DNA of 64,000 nucleotides from Bacillus proteolyticus (GCF_001884065.1 NZ_MACH01000093.1:180761-244760); one strand, 5' to 3'. Shown: positions 17,113 to 26,598, counted from the stretch's first letter. The notes: a model not told the origin generated them from the letters alone. Program-made: numbers and translations.

Positions 17113-17444
17113 TTATAACTGCCTCCGCACATCATCCATACTTCTATATAAAAACGTATATATCAAATCATTTTGTTTGAATTTGTTTAAAAGAAGGAAT
17201 TTTTCTTGTCATATATGTTCATTAAAGGGTTTTCATTTAAAATTGAGGATTATCAATTCATTTTTCGTTTGCGGTTTTCTTTACCTTTATGTAATTTATA
17301 AGTTTATTACCATACAACTACATTGTAACGAATTTTTTATCATAATGGAATGATGAAACAAAAGTAAATAAAAGACGTAACTGTTTTGTAAGAAAAAAGG
17401 TATATTTTTCAACTAGACAATCAATACACCTTTCTTAATATGAA
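17113..17444. other. spacer without a gene
   Basis: AT-rich spacer. It holds the promoter region of the YdcF gene and, at 17396-17431, an imperfect hairpin with a T-run on the minus strand that probably ends the acetyltransferase gene. Nothing else seen. Confidence 0.6.
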
Positions 17445-18032
17445 TTATCGTTTTTCTTTATACGATTCTAATTTTTCTAATAACCGTTCCTTTACAGCTG
17501 GCCATTCACTTGCAATAACACTGTATACAACTGCATCTCTAACATGCCCACTCGGTAATTTTCTCTCGTTTCTAAGTACACCCTCTTTTACTGCGCCGAG
17601 TCTTTCAATTGCTCTTTGTGCTTTTTCATTTCGTGCATCCGTCTTAATTTGTACTCTCCGCATATGCAACTTTTCAAAAGCATATTGTAATAACATGTAC
17701 TTACATTCTGTATTCATACTCGTACGTTGCACACTTGGGTCATACCACGTTTTCCCTAATTCCACCGTCTTATCTTCAACTGAAATGTTATATAAGCGTG
17801 TACTCCCTACTATTTCATTCGTCTTTTGATCCACAACAACAAATGGCAAATCCTTCCCTGCCCCATAAGCTTTTATCGCCTTTTGAACATATTGCTGCAT
17901 ATCTTGAACAGTATCCATTTTAGAGATTAAATACGCCCAAATATCTCGATTTCCTTCCACGATTGAAAACATTTTTTCGACATCATTGCTATCCATTAAC
18001 CGTAACTTTGCTCTTTCATGATTAATTTCCAT
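17445..18032 (-). CDS. GNAT family N-acetyltransferase (RimJ/RimL type)
   Basis: 195 residues of the RimJ/RimL-like acetyltransferase group: RLRLMDSNDVEKMF-type start, FVVVDQKTNEIVGSTRLYNISVEDKTVELGKTWYDP, the acetyl-CoA loop area KYMLLQYAFEKLHMRRVQIKTDARNEKAQRAIERLGAVKEGVLR, which is the strongest family match. Substrate (ribosomal protein or small amine) not visible. GAGGAGGAGG precedes the ATG. Single gene. Confidence 0.88.
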   Translation of the reverse strand: MEINHERAKLRLMDSNDVEKMFSIVEGNRDIWAYLISKMDTVQDMQQYVQKAIKAYGAGKDLPFVVVDQKTNEIVGSTRLYNISVEDKTVELGKTWYDPSVQRTSMNTECKYMLLQYAFEKLHMRRVQIKTDARNEKAQRAIERLGAVKEGVLRNERKLPSGHVRDAVVYSVIASEWPAVKERLLEKLESYKEKR

Positions 18033-18110
18033 TTATTCCTCCTCCTCTCTTGTAACTATATCATACAAAACAATAACGTATTATTAATATATAATATATT
18101 AAACAGCGTA

Positions 18111-18140
18111 AAAAACTCGCTTTTCTTTAAAGCGAGTTCA
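18111..18140 (-). terminator. terminator of the YjiH-family gene
   Basis: AACTCGCTTT-tcttt-AAAGCGAGTT hairpin followed on the minus strand by TTTTTT. Confidence 0.75.
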
Positions 18141-18144
18141 TTCG

Positions 18145-19473
18145 TTATAGAAGTATGTATGCAATCGGCGTAATAATTAGCAACGTGAATATCGTTCTTT
18201 GCACATATAAAATAATAAGTTCAGATACTTTTAACGGAATATCTGTCGATAATATACAAGGGATTGATGCGGAGAAAAATAAAATGGATGAAACGGACAC
18301 AACCGCAATAACAAACTTTGTAACAAGCGGTGCACTTACAACTAAAAGAGAAGGTAAAAACATTTCTGCAATACCAACTGATGCCGCTTTTGCAGCTAGT
18401 TCCGCTTCTGGAAGTTGTAAAGCCCATGTAAATGGATACAAAATATAACTAATCCAATCAAATATTGGCGTAAACTTTGCTAAGACGATTCCAATTAGCC
18501 CTACTGACATAATCGATGGTAAAATTCCCATTGTCATAATAAATCCGTCTTTTAAATTCACTGCGATATTTTTCATAATACTTGGCGCAGATTTCGATAC
18601 TTCTAATGCATCTTCCCAAGCTCGCTCTAACATTTTCTCTTTATAAACGGGCTCTGGGAACCCTTCTTTCGTAATATATGTATCTGGTTTTCTACTAAGA
18701 GGTGGGATTCTTACGGTGATAGCGGTCACGATGAATGTTACAACAAGAGTAGTCCAAAAATAAACATTCCATAAATGCATAATGTCTAATGTTTTTGCGA
18801 TAATGATCATAAATGTTGCGGATACTGTAGAAAAACCTGTAGCGATAATCGCGGCTTCTTTCGTTGTATACTTCCCTTCTTTGTACACGCGGTTAGTAAT
18901 AAGAAGCGCCAACGAATAACTCCCAACGAAGGAAGCAACCGCATCGATTGCTGAGCGCCCAGGTGTTTTCCATAACGGTCTCATAATCGGACGACAAAAC
19001 GTGCCGATAAACTCAAGCAATCCGTACCCGACTAATAACGCTAAAAAAGCCGAGCCGATTGGAACGAGTAAACTTACTGATATAACTAATTTCTCATACA
19101 AAAACGGTCCAACGTCTGGCGCGAAGAACCAAGCTGGCCCTACTCTCAAACAATATAGTACGCCAAAAACAACACCTACTACTTTTAAAATAGAAAAACA
19201 AATATCTACAATAGATGCATTCCATTTCTTCGTATAAAATGGGTAAATCGCACCAATTATCATTACAAGTAATGCGTAATATGGTACTACAGAAGGAACT
19301 GAAGTCCGAATCCACGATACGATATGATCAATCATAATTGACGAAGTACCGTTTATCCTAACTGGTACGAAAAACATAAACACCCCAACTAAACTAGCGA
19401 GTATAAACCGAAGAATAATCCCCTTCTCTCGCCCTGTCTTAATTACATTCCTTTTTAATTCAATTTCACTCAA
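18145..19473 (-). CDS. YjiH family membrane protein (nucleoside recognition/Gate domain)
   Basis: 442-residue membrane protein with about ten hydrophobic segments and the Gate-domain pattern in RSAIDAVASFVGSYSLALLITNRVYKEGKYTTKEAAIIATGFSTVSATFMIIIAKTL. The family is related to nucleoside transporters and spore maturation proteins SpmA/B, with no firm substrate. It starts with TTG at 19473 behind AGGAGGTG. It diverges from the SLH protein gene. Confidence 0.85.
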   Translation of the reverse strand: MSEIELKRNVIKTGREKGIILRFILASLVGVFMFFVPVRINGTSSIMIDHIVSWIRTSVPSVVPYYALLVMIIGAIYPFYTKKWNASIVDICFSILKVVGVVFGVLYCLRVGPAWFFAPDVGPFLYEKLVISVSLLVPIGSAFLALLVGYGLLEFIGTFCRPIMRPLWKTPGRSAIDAVASFVGSYSLALLITNRVYKEGKYTTKEAAIIATGFSTVSATFMIIIAKTLDIMHLWNVYFWTTLVVTFIVTAITVRIPPLSRKPDTYITKEGFPEPVYKEKMLERAWEDALEVSKSAPSIMKNIAVNLKDGFIMTMGILPSIMSVGLIGIVLAKFTPIFDWISYILYPFTWALQLPEAELAAKAASVGIAEMFLPSLLVVSAPLVTKFVIAVVSVSSILFFSASIPCILSTDIPLKVSELIILYVQRTIFTLLIITPIAYILL

Positions 19474-19713
19474 AATCCGACACCTCCTATTATCTAAATA
19501 TTCTGTATAATTATATTGAATCCCTCCTTATTAATCGAAAATTAAGCAAGTAATAATCTTACTTTTTCATTGTCAGTCTCCAAAAATTATCATATAATGT
19601 TCTTTAGAAATGTTACATATACATATTAAAAACACATAATTAGTAACAAATTTTTCCCTTTTGTTAATTTATTCATTAACTTAACATACATAATATAAAA
19701 GGAGAATGTACAA

Positions 19714-21522
19714 TTGAAAACAATAAAAATAACTATGGCAAGTGCGCTACTTCTTGGCGCCCTCATCGCTCCATCTAGTTCTTTAGCTGTGAGTGAAACT
19801 GTAATACAAAAAAATAATGCGCAGCCTGAAATTCATGAAGACGATAGCCACTATCAGTTTCCCGATGTTATTGGGTGGGCAAAGCCGTCCGTTGATTATT
19901 TAGTAAAGAAAAAAGTTTTATCTGGTCTACCAGACGGTACATTTGGACCTAATCTTGAAATTGATAGAGCTTCTGCCGCAATTATTATGGCAAAAATATT
20001 AAACTTACAAATAGATACTTCAGCTAAACCATCATTTAAGGACTCGCAAGACCATTGGGCTACTCCTTATATTGCTGCAGTTGAAAAAGCTGGGATTATT
20101 AAAGGAGTAGGTAATGGGGATTTCAATCCTTCTGGAAAGCTAACGAGAGCTGCTATGGCTTCTATGCTTGCTCATTCATATAACTTAGATAAAAAATCTA
20201 CTGAACTATTACCTACTGTATTTCAAGATTTAAAAGGACACTGGAGTGAAAAGTCGGCCAATCTTCTTGTTGCTCTTCGTATTTCAGCGGGCTATGGTGG
20301 TAGTCATTGGTATCCAGATAACACTATTACCCGTGCAGAAGCTGCAAGTTTAGTTGCTCGCACAGATCAATCAAAAGATAAAGAAATTCAATTAAAGCAA
20401 GTTTCTATGAAACAAAATTATTTTATATATCCTGAATCCTCTCTACATTCAGGTATAATTGCTGAATATCCCGCCCAAACCGTTACTGTATTCGACGAAT
20501 CAGAAACCGGATGGATTAAAATTGCTACAGATCATGGTTTAAAGTGGACACCATTACAAGAAAAACAAGTTTATATTGATATAAATTTCGTTACCTTTGA
20601 TAGACCGTCAAGGACAGGATATGTGGTTGGGAAATATCCCCCTCAAACTGTAACAGTCGTTGAAGAAAATAGCATTTGGTTAAAAATTCGCACTAGCGAA
20701 GGTCTTCAATGGATGAATCCATACTTAAAAGAGGGTGAAGGAAAAGAACTAACGTACATACCAAGAACATTTTTCGCTTACGATAGCCCTAATTTTTCTT
20801 CTAAAGTATCTGGAAAGTATGCTCCACAAGGTGGCATAGAAGAATTAGCTAAGAGAGATGACGGATGGGTACAAATTCGTACAGACAAAGGACCAAAATG
20901 GGTAAATATGTCTTATCTCTTACGTCCAAAACTTCTCTTAGACGTTCCTGCCATTAATCAATTACCGGAACTACAAAAAGGAAGTACAGTTGTTTCACTA
21001 CAAATGCTTTTAGAATACTACACAGGACGTTCATTAAATAAAGTAGACTTTGCGAATCAAATGCCATTTGATACAACGCGACGCATGACTGATGGAAACG
21101 GAAAAGTTACAGTTTGGGGTGATCCAGACATCGGATTCGTTGGTGACGTAAGTGGAAAGAGATATGGTTACTCTATTAACCCAGCACCATTGAAACAATT
21201 ACTTGATAAACATGCAAGAGGTACAGATTTAACAGGACAGGATTTCTCTGTATTAGAAAGCTATGTACGTAATGGTAAACCAGTTGTAGCGTGGGTAGGG
21301 AACAAAATAACTGCTCCGCAACTAGAACATACTTGGCAAACACCTCAAGGAAAGACCGTAAATGGATACAGAAATGCACATACTATTATCATAACTGGTG
21401 TAGATGATCGTAACATTTACTATAATGACCCATTAGACGGTAAAAAAGACCAACCAATGGTAAAATCCCGATTTGAGCACAGTTATAATCAAATGGGTAA
21501 AAAAGCTTTAAGTATCGATTAA
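19714..21522 (+). CDS. SLH-domain surface protein with SH3-like repeats and a C39-like peptidase domain
   Basis: Exported 602-residue protein. Residues 1-25 are a signal peptide. Three S-layer homology domains (about 47-220) should bind cell-wall polymer. About 230-405 holds three SH3/GW-like repeats, each ending near WIKI, WLKI or WVQI. The C-terminal domain (about 408-602) is like peptidase C39_2: VPAINQLPEL, then MLLEYY, and H556 in NAHTIIITGV and N571-D572 in YYNDPLDG. The nucleophile Cys expected in the GCE-type motif is Ser424 (QKGSTVVSL), so the domain may be inactive or altered. It starts at TTG 19714 behind AAAGGAG; the terminator follows. Confidence 0.88.
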   Translation: MKTIKITMASALLLGALIAPSSSLAVSETVIQKNNAQPEIHEDDSHYQFPDVIGWAKPSVDYLVKKKVLSGLPDGTFGPNLEIDRASAAIIMAKILNLQIDTSAKPSFKDSQDHWATPYIAAVEKAGIIKGVGNGDFNPSGKLTRAAMASMLAHSYNLDKKSTELLPTVFQDLKGHWSEKSANLLVALRISAGYGGSHWYPDNTITRAEAASLVARTDQSKDKEIQLKQVSMKQNYFIYPESSLHSGIIAEYPAQTVTVFDESETGWIKIATDHGLKWTPLQEKQVYIDINFVTFDRPSRTGYVVGKYPPQTVTVVEENSIWLKIRTSEGLQWMNPYLKEGEGKELTYIPRTFFAYDSPNFSSKVSGKYAPQGGIEELAKRDDGWVQIRTDKGPKWVNMSYLLRPKLLLDVPAINQLPELQKGSTVVSLQMLLEYYTGRSLNKVDFANQMPFDTTRRMTDGNGKVTVWGDPDIGFVGDVSGKRYGYSINPAPLKQLLDKHARGTDLTGQDFSVLESYVRNGKPVVAWVGNKITAPQLEHTWQTPQGKTVNGYRNAHTIIITGVDDRNIYYNDPLDGKKDQPMVKSRFEHSYNQMGKKALSID

Positions 21523-21527
21523 TAATG

Positions 21528-21571
21528 TAAAAAGCCTATTTCGATCATATGATTCAAAATAGGCTTTTTCT
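21528..21571 (+). terminator. terminator of the SLH protein gene
   Basis: AAAAAGCCTATTT ... AAAATAGGCTTTTT hairpin; probably also serves the convergent APH-like gene. Confidence 0.75.
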
Positions 21572-21572
21572 A

Positions 21573-22451
21573 TTACATCTCAAAATCATCAACAATTAGT
21601 TGAATTACACGATACGATTCTTCGGCTACTTTCCCATTACTATCCCTATTCGCATCATATGTAATTAACGCCTTCCAAAGCGCCCAACCTCTCGCTCTAT
21701 TCCACGTTTCTTCGTCCATACGTAATATTTCTTTAAATATGTTTCTACTATTCTTATCAAAGAATGTCCAAGCCATCGCTGCATCACAAGCAGGATCTCC
21801 TACTCCTAATATCCCAAAATCAATTACTGCACTAAGCTTTCCGTCTTTAACGAGTAAGTTCCCTGGCGCTATATCTCCATGCACCCAAACTGGTTTGCGC
21901 TCCCACGTTGATCGAAGTGCTAAATTCCAAAAATGCTTTAATAATGCCTCATCAAAAACATCTTTATTATTTTCGATAGCCACTCTCGCTTCTTGATCGT
22001 ATACAGATATCAATCCGCCTCGATAAAAATTATGTGCACCCGCTATTGGTCCGTTACTCGCATCGATTGATTGCAATGCTACTAGAAATGATCCTAAATC
22101 CGTTGCGAATTCATTTAAGTCATGTACATTTTCTTTCGTAACTGTCTCTCCTTCTACCCACTTATTAATAGACCAAGACCACGGATATTCTTCAGACGGA
22201 TTCCCCTTCGCAATTGGGGAAGAAATTGGTAAAGAAAGTTCCTTACTTAATATAGGAAGCCACTTGTTTTCCTTCTCTACTTGCGGTGCATATGCTGCAT
22301 CACTTGGTAATCTTACACTCATCTGATCGCCTAGATGAAACGTTCTATTATCATGCCCGCTAAGCTTTACAGGTTTCACTTCTAAATGTGCCCATTCAGG
22401 AAACTGTTCCTGTATTAACTTTTCAACTAAACTTACGTTAATTGGATGCAT
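21573..22451 (-). CDS. aminoglycoside phosphotransferase family kinase
   Basis: 292-residue small-molecule kinase of the APH/choline kinase fold. Brenner motif VWVHGDIAPGNLLVKDGKLSAVIDFGILGVGDPACDAA shows the catalytic Asp and the metal-binding DFG-like Asp. N-terminal lobe has VRLPSDAAYAPQVEKENKWL with the Lys-Glu pair. The natural substrate is unknown; many chromosomal Bacillus members are not proven resistance genes. Its ATG directly follows the TGA of the upstream GNAT gene, so they are co-translated. Confidence 0.88.
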   Translation of the reverse strand: MHPINVSLVEKLIQEQFPEWAHLEVKPVKLSGHDNRTFHLGDQMSVRLPSDAAYAPQVEKENKWLPILSKELSLPISSPIAKGNPSEEYPWSWSINKWVEGETVTKENVHDLNEFATDLGSFLVALQSIDASNGPIAGAHNFYRGGLISVYDQEARVAIENNKDVFDEALLKHFWNLALRSTWERKPVWVHGDIAPGNLLVKDGKLSAVIDFGILGVGDPACDAAMAWTFFDKNSRNIFKEILRMDEETWNRARGWALWKALITYDANRDSNGKVAEESYRVIQLIVDDFEM

Positions 22452-22967
22452 TCACATTCCCCTTCTCTTTTGAAACTTGCTAAGCCCATCCGTACTCCCA
22501 ACATACTCAAAACCATTTTTCTTATAAAAATCATTTAGCGTACGATTATGCCCAATACAATCTAACTTCAAATACTTTTTATCCCTTTGTACATTCTCTT
22601 CTACCCACTGTAACATCCATTCTCCTATTCCATTCCTCTTATACTTCCGTTTCACCGCAAATCTATGAATATATAATGAATCAGAAACTTCCTCTTTACC
22701 AAAAATACGTTCATCCCATTCATTTTGTTTAGGAGATACTGTAACCGTACCAACTATTTCATCTTCCTTTGTAACAACGTACGTATATTTCTCTCTTATA
22801 CCTTCTAGTATTTCAGCCGTAGCTTCTCCACCTAAAAGATACTGCCATTGATCTACTTCTTTATCTTGTAACCACTGTGCTACTTCTTTTAATAGAATTA
22901 TAATATTATCGCTTTCCTCTTCAGAAGCAATTCGAATGTTATAAATTTTAACAGTATTTCTCTCCAT
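22452..22967 (-). CDS. GNAT family N-acetyltransferase
   Basis: 171 residues with the acetyltransferase core: YVVTKEDEIVGTVTVSPK, then SLYIHRFAVKRKYKRNGIGEWMLQWVEE (acetyl-CoA binding RxxGIG loop) and LDCIGHNRTLNDFYKKNGFEYVG. Typical of small-molecule acetyltransferases. AAAGGGGAA precedes the ATG. It is the first gene of a two-gene unit with the APH-like kinase, an arrangement that suggests joint modification of a small compound, although substrates are unknown. Confidence 0.88.
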   Translation of the reverse strand: MERNTVKIYNIRIASEEESDNIIILLKEVAQWLQDKEVDQWQYLLGGEATAEILEGIREKYTYVVTKEDEIVGTVTVSPKQNEWDERIFGKEEVSDSLYIHRFAVKRKYKRNGIGEWMLQWVEENVQRDKKYLKLDCIGHNRTLNDFYKKNGFEYVGSTDGLSKFQKRRGM

Positions 22968-22990
22968 ATTGTCGTTCCCCTTTCATATTA

Positions 22991-23455
22991 CTACCAAACG
23001 GATAAACGTGTTCTACCATCATTTTCGTCTGTAACGTATTCAACGTAAAAACCTTGATTCATTGCATTTTCATACATCAATTTAATCGCTTTTTGATCTT
23101 TCGCATAAATTTGTATGTATTGACTATCCACCACTAATACGACTACTTCACACTTACTCTCCTTAAACTCTTCATATGTTTCAATATCTACTGCTGCTTC
23201 TCCTTTTGGATATGCCTTTAAATCTGCAAAAATGAGATAATATATGTTGTCTTTAACTAACTTTTTCAAATCTAATCCTTCCACTACACTTGGTTCTTCT
23301 GGAAATAACGCATCATCCAATCCACCACGTGCTACTAAGTATGACTCCTCACTTCCCACCCACCAATCAAATGAAGAAATTTGCATTGGCTTTAATACTT
23401 TCCAAAGTAAATTATCATATCCATTTGGAACATCTACAAAAATTCCTCTTTTCAT
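22991..23455 (-). CDS. DUF2691 family protein
   Basis: 154-residue cytoplasmic protein starting MKRGIFVDVPNGYDNLLWKVL, with FDWWVGSEESYLV and YYLIFADLKAYPKG. The pattern matches what I know as DUF2691, a Bacillus family without known function. TAGGAG precedes the ATG. It lies just upstream of the GNAT/APH pair and may be co-transcribed with it. Confidence 0.7.
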   Translation of the reverse strand: MKRGIFVDVPNGYDNLLWKVLKPMQISSFDWWVGSEESYLVARGGLDDALFPEEPSVVEGLDLKKLVKDNIYYLIFADLKAYPKGEAAVDIETYEEFKESKCEVVVLVVDSQYIQIYAKDQKAIKLMYENAMNQGFYVEYVTDENDGRTRLSVW

Positions 23456-23565
23456 TTGTTAGCTCCTAACTTATTTATTTCCGTTTTCATTTCATACATT
23501 ATATACCAAATTCAAACACTATATTTTGTCAATCCTATGTAACTTGCATTTCATCGCAATAAAAA

Positions 23566-23598
23566 ACCGCTCCACTACTGTGAAACGGTTTCCTTCTA
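23566..23598 (-). terminator. hairpin downstream of the ferritin-like gene
   Basis: On the minus strand, AAACCGtttCAC ... GTGgagCGGTTT is followed by a T-run; it is about 80 bases past the ferritin-like gene. Confidence 0.55.
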
Positions 23599-23674
23599 CT
23601 TATATTTAAGTATTGCATTCAATTACTGCACTACGTTTTAAAATAATTTCTAATATGTTCGTCACATCAGCTAT

Positions 23675-24109
23675 TCATTTCGACTTCACAAAATAATATA
23701 AAAACCACACCGCATGATTTTGTTCATCTGCAGCTATTCTGCGCAACAAATCTTTCATAGATGCATCTGATGCTTCATCTGAAATCTCCAAATAAAAATC
23801 TACTGTCCTTTGCTCATCCTGTATAGCGAATTCTAATCCTTGTAAGTACGTATTCGGGCAGTCTTCGGTAATCTGTGGTTTAGGCTGCCTGCCAGTTAAG
23901 TTCGTATAAATTTGGACAAAGTTTTGAAAATGCTTTATTTCATCATTACGAATTTCAAGAATCTGATTTCGTTCTACTGGATTTGGAGCCATGTTAGCTA
24001 ATTTTGCGTAACAGCTTATAGCGCTATACTCTCCGTTTATAGCTTTTTCAATATCACTTATCAACTTATCATTCTGCCTATACCAATCATGATAATTCGA
24101 ATTATACAT
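23675..24109 (-). CDS. ferritin-like/rubrerythrin-type diiron protein
   Basis: 144-residue four-helix protein. The two ExxH-type helices can be seen: INGEYSAISCYAKLA then IRNDEIKHFQNF in the first half, and AIQDEQRTVDFYLEI then IAADEQNHAVWFLYYF in the second, giving the Glu/His set for a diiron site. The ATG at 24109 is chosen because GGAGGGG precedes it; the longer frame to 24133 covers this site. Likely an iron- or peroxide-related protein; the partner is unknown. Confidence 0.82.
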   Translation of the reverse strand: MYNSNYHDWYRQNDKLISDIEKAINGEYSAISCYAKLANMAPNPVERNQILEIRNDEIKHFQNFVQIYTNLTGRQPKPQITEDCPNTYLQGLEFAIQDEQRTVDFYLEISDEASDASMKDLLRRIAADEQNHAVWFLYYFVKSK

Positions 24110-24273
24110 CGTATCCCCTCCATAATTTCGCATAACATTTTATGCATTTCGAAATAGTAGGAGCATGTATACAAAAAAAGAACCGCAAACACGAATACTT
24201 CAATCACTTTTAACATATTGAAAAAGCCTATCTATCGCTTCTTAATTCCCTTAACGATTCCTAATGATCTCAT

Positions 24274-24308
24274 CAAAAAACGCTTCACTACGAGTGAAAC
24301 GTTTTTTA
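24274..24308 (-). terminator. terminator of the YhgE/Pip-like gene
   Basis: AAAAAACG-CTTCACTACGAGTGAAA-CGTTTTTT hairpin just after the stop codon, with T-run on the minus strand. Confidence 0.8.
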
Positions 24309-24312
24309 TCTT

Positions 24313-25494
24313 TTAAGCATTCACTTCCGTTTTATGTCCCTTTACTACACTACGTTTGAAAGCAGTTGCTAGAATAATAACCATACTTACTACACCAATC
24401 CAAACGAGGACAGTAACTGGTGTATTCCAGCTTAAACCTTTTCCGAAGAAGAAGATTTCTCTTAGTCCTTCGATCATAAATCTCATTGGTAACCATGAGT
24501 AAACCCAGTCTTGATAAAATGAGGGCAACAACTCAGGCGCTAGCGATAATAATGGTGCTCCGAAGAACAGCAATAAAGCGAATAATCCGATCCCATTTAG
24601 TCCAACTAATGAGAGCAGTGCTGTAATCATTAAGAAGAAACTAAACGCTGTAATAGATAAGAACAACGCCGTATCCGTTACATTCGAAATATTTAACCCT
24701 ACCATTCCATCTGCAATCCATGTAAGACCAAATCCAATTACAAGCGCCGCAACAGCTCCTGTTACTATTTGTTTTACTTTTAATACAAAGTTTTCTTTTC
24801 GTGAGCCGACTGGCATTTTATGAATCGCAATAAAGATAATTGCGGCACTCGCTAAACTTGCAATCCATAGCGGTTGGAATAAAGAAATTGGCGAGTTACC
24901 GTTCGCACTATTTTTGCCGATTTCATTCACATTTGTTACTTTCTTTGTAATAGGTGTTACTAAATTTGAAGCTTGTTCTGCTGTTAACATAGCTCCTTTC
25001 GCTTTCAATCCGTCTAATAGTTGTGTACGAACAGTAGTATTCATATTATCAACGATCGCATTTAACATTTGCCCTGCCATAGTTGATGCAGCTGTATTCA
25101 TTCCTTGATTTATGAATATTTCTATCTCTGGTGAAGATGGCTGTGGTGTTCGTAATGATGCCTGTTTTGCACTAAATTCTTTCGGAATGACTAATGCCGC
25201 GTAATACTCTTGATTGTTTAACCCCTTTTGAACCGATTCCTTATTTTTTACTTCTACCCACTTCACCGCAGGTTCTTCATCTGATTTCGATGATTTTTTC
25301 ATCGTATCAACGATTGTTTGCCCCATATTCATTTTAGGCTGATTCGGAATTTCTACTCCTTGATCCTCATTTACAATTGCAATTGGTAAATTTTTTGGCT
25401 GTGGTTGAACTGTCGGGAATAATGTTAATGAAAAAATAAAGACAATAAGTAGTGCAATGACTGGTGATAATAATAATAGTTTATTTTTAAACAT
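24313..25494 (-). CDS. YhgE/Pip-like ABC-2 type membrane protein
   Basis: 393 residues: an N-terminal membrane helix (LLLLSPVIALLIVFIFSLTLF), an extracellular domain of about 180 residues (AIVNEDQGVEIPNQPKMNMG, then NQEYYAALVIPKEFS), and five C-terminal membrane helices. This layout is that of YhgE/Pip and DUF3533 proteins, related to ABC-2 permeases and drug or toxin export. No ATPase gene lies beside it. It diverges from a TetR gene, with a palindromic operator between, so it is probably induced when a toxic ligand releases the repressor. Confidence 0.8.
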   Translation of the reverse strand: MFKNKLLLLSPVIALLIVFIFSLTLFPTVQPQPKNLPIAIVNEDQGVEIPNQPKMNMGQTIVDTMKKSSKSDEEPAVKWVEVKNKESVQKGLNNQEYYAALVIPKEFSAKQASLRTPQPSSPEIEIFINQGMNTAASTMAGQMLNAIVDNMNTTVRTQLLDGLKAKGAMLTAEQASNLVTPITKKVTNVNEIGKNSANGNSPISLFQPLWIASLASAAIIFIAIHKMPVGSRKENFVLKVKQIVTGAVAALVIGFGLTWIADGMVGLNISNVTDTALFLSITAFSFFLMITALLSLVGLNGIGLFALLLFFGAPLLSLAPELLPSFYQDWVYSWLPMRFMIEGLREIFFFGKGLSWNTPVTVLVWIGVVSMVIILATAFKRSVVKGHKTEVNA

Positions 25495-25535
25495 GTTCTT
25501 TTCCCCTCCTTTAATTTCAGTTACAATAAACGAAC

Positions 25536-25628
25536 AACGTGTTGGTTATATCTTTTTAAAATTATATGTTTGAGTTGAATCTTATACAATAATCAAAAAC
25601 CGCGAATGTGTCGGTTATAAGACACATT
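25536..25628. promoter_or_regulatory. TetR-type operator region
   Basis: A perfect inverted repeat AATGTGTC-(8)-GACACATT lies at 25605-25628 between the divergent yhgE-like and tetR genes. A second partial copy with GTGTtGGTTATA lies at 25539-25550, matching GTGTcGGTTATA in the first. Two sites would let the regulator cover both promoters. Confidence 0.65.
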
Positions 25629-25666
25629 TGATAAATATGTTGAAGAAAATTTAGGAGGGACACACT

Positions 25667-26284
25667 TTGCGAGATAGTAATTTAGATTTACGCGTGATTC
25701 GTACGAAAACGGCAATACGAAATGCATTTGTGGAATTAATTGAAGAAAAAGGCTTTGACGCCATTACAGTAAAAGATATTACAACGAAAGCGAACATAAA
25801 CCGTGGTACGTTTTATACACATTATCTAGATAAATTTGATTTAATGACGAGATGCCAAGAAGAAATTATGTACGAGATGTCTAGCATTGCAAAGAAGAAA
25901 TTTCCGGAAGTTATTGCGGATCTTGGATCAAATCCTTCCCCAACGACTCCATTTGTACTTATCGCTTCTATACTTGAATTTCTAAATGAAAATAGTGATT
26001 TTATAAAAGCTGTACTTAGCCCAAAAGGAGATTTATCATTCCAAACAAAGCTGAAAGACTTTATGTGGAAAACACTGTTTGAAGATACAAATGATGCTCT
26101 TATTAAGAAAGAGAATTTACTTGTCCCAAGCCAATACTTAGCTTCTTATATGGCATCTGCTCATATAGGTGTCATTCAGCAATGGTTAAATAGTGGGCAA
26201 AAAGAAACGCCGGAGGAAATTGCTCACATTTTATCAACAATCGCAGTTCATGGACCTTTTTATGCAGCTGGCTGGAAGAAATAA
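25667..26284 (+). CDS. TetR/AcrR family regulator
   Basis: 205 residues with an N-terminal helix-turn-helix (VRIRTKTAIRNAF-like start, then ITVKDITTKANINRGTFYTHYLDKFDLM) and a longer C-terminal ligand domain (FVLIASILEFLNENSDFIKAVLSPKGDLSFQ) of the TetR_C_7-like Bacillus type. It starts with TTG at 25667 behind AGGAGGGA. Divergent from the YhgE/Pip-like exporter gene, which it most likely represses together with itself. Confidence 0.9.
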   Translation: MRDSNLDLRVIRTKTAIRNAFVELIEEKGFDAITVKDITTKANINRGTFYTHYLDKFDLMTRCQEEIMYEMSSIAKKKFPEVIADLGSNPSPTTPFVLIASILEFLNENSDFIKAVLSPKGDLSFQTKLKDFMWKTLFEDTNDALIKKENLLVPSQYLASYMASAHIGVIQQWLNSGQKETPEEIAHILSTIAVHGPFYAAGWKK

Positions 26285-26375
26285 GCTTGCCTGCATAGGA
26301 GTATGCATTAATCAATCTGAACATCAACAAACTTCTAAATGAAATGTATAGCTGAATAGTTACTATTACTTTTAT

Positions 26376-26522
26376 CCCGCTATTTGCCGACAGTAAGACT
26401 CCCACCTTAAAATTCGGCTGGAGCTAAGAAGTTAGATGAGAGATCAACTGCCCGTAAACGCCCGATTGGTACGGGCTGATAATCAGCGGGGATGAATAAC
26501 CCCCCACTGATTAAAGTTTCAC
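26376..26522. repeat. bcr1-type repeat, copy 3
   Basis: A 147-bp element flanked by TTTAT (26371-26375, 26523-26527), with the same ends as copies 1 and 2. This copy lies free between tetR and inhA and overlaps no stop codon. Its core differs at several places (for example TACGGGCTGATAATCAGCGG), so the three copies are not recent duplicates. Confidence 0.85.
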
Positions 26523-26553
26523 TTTATTAATAACTTAAAATGTATGTTCCTAT

Positions 26554-26592
26554 GAAAAAAGCTGTTGAAAGGAATCCTCTTCAACAGCTTCT
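26554..26592 (-). terminator. terminator of inhA
   Basis: GCTGTTGAA ... TTCAACAGC stem followed on the minus strand by TTTTTTC, right after the inhA stop. Confidence 0.8.
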
Positions 26593-26598
26593 CCATTA

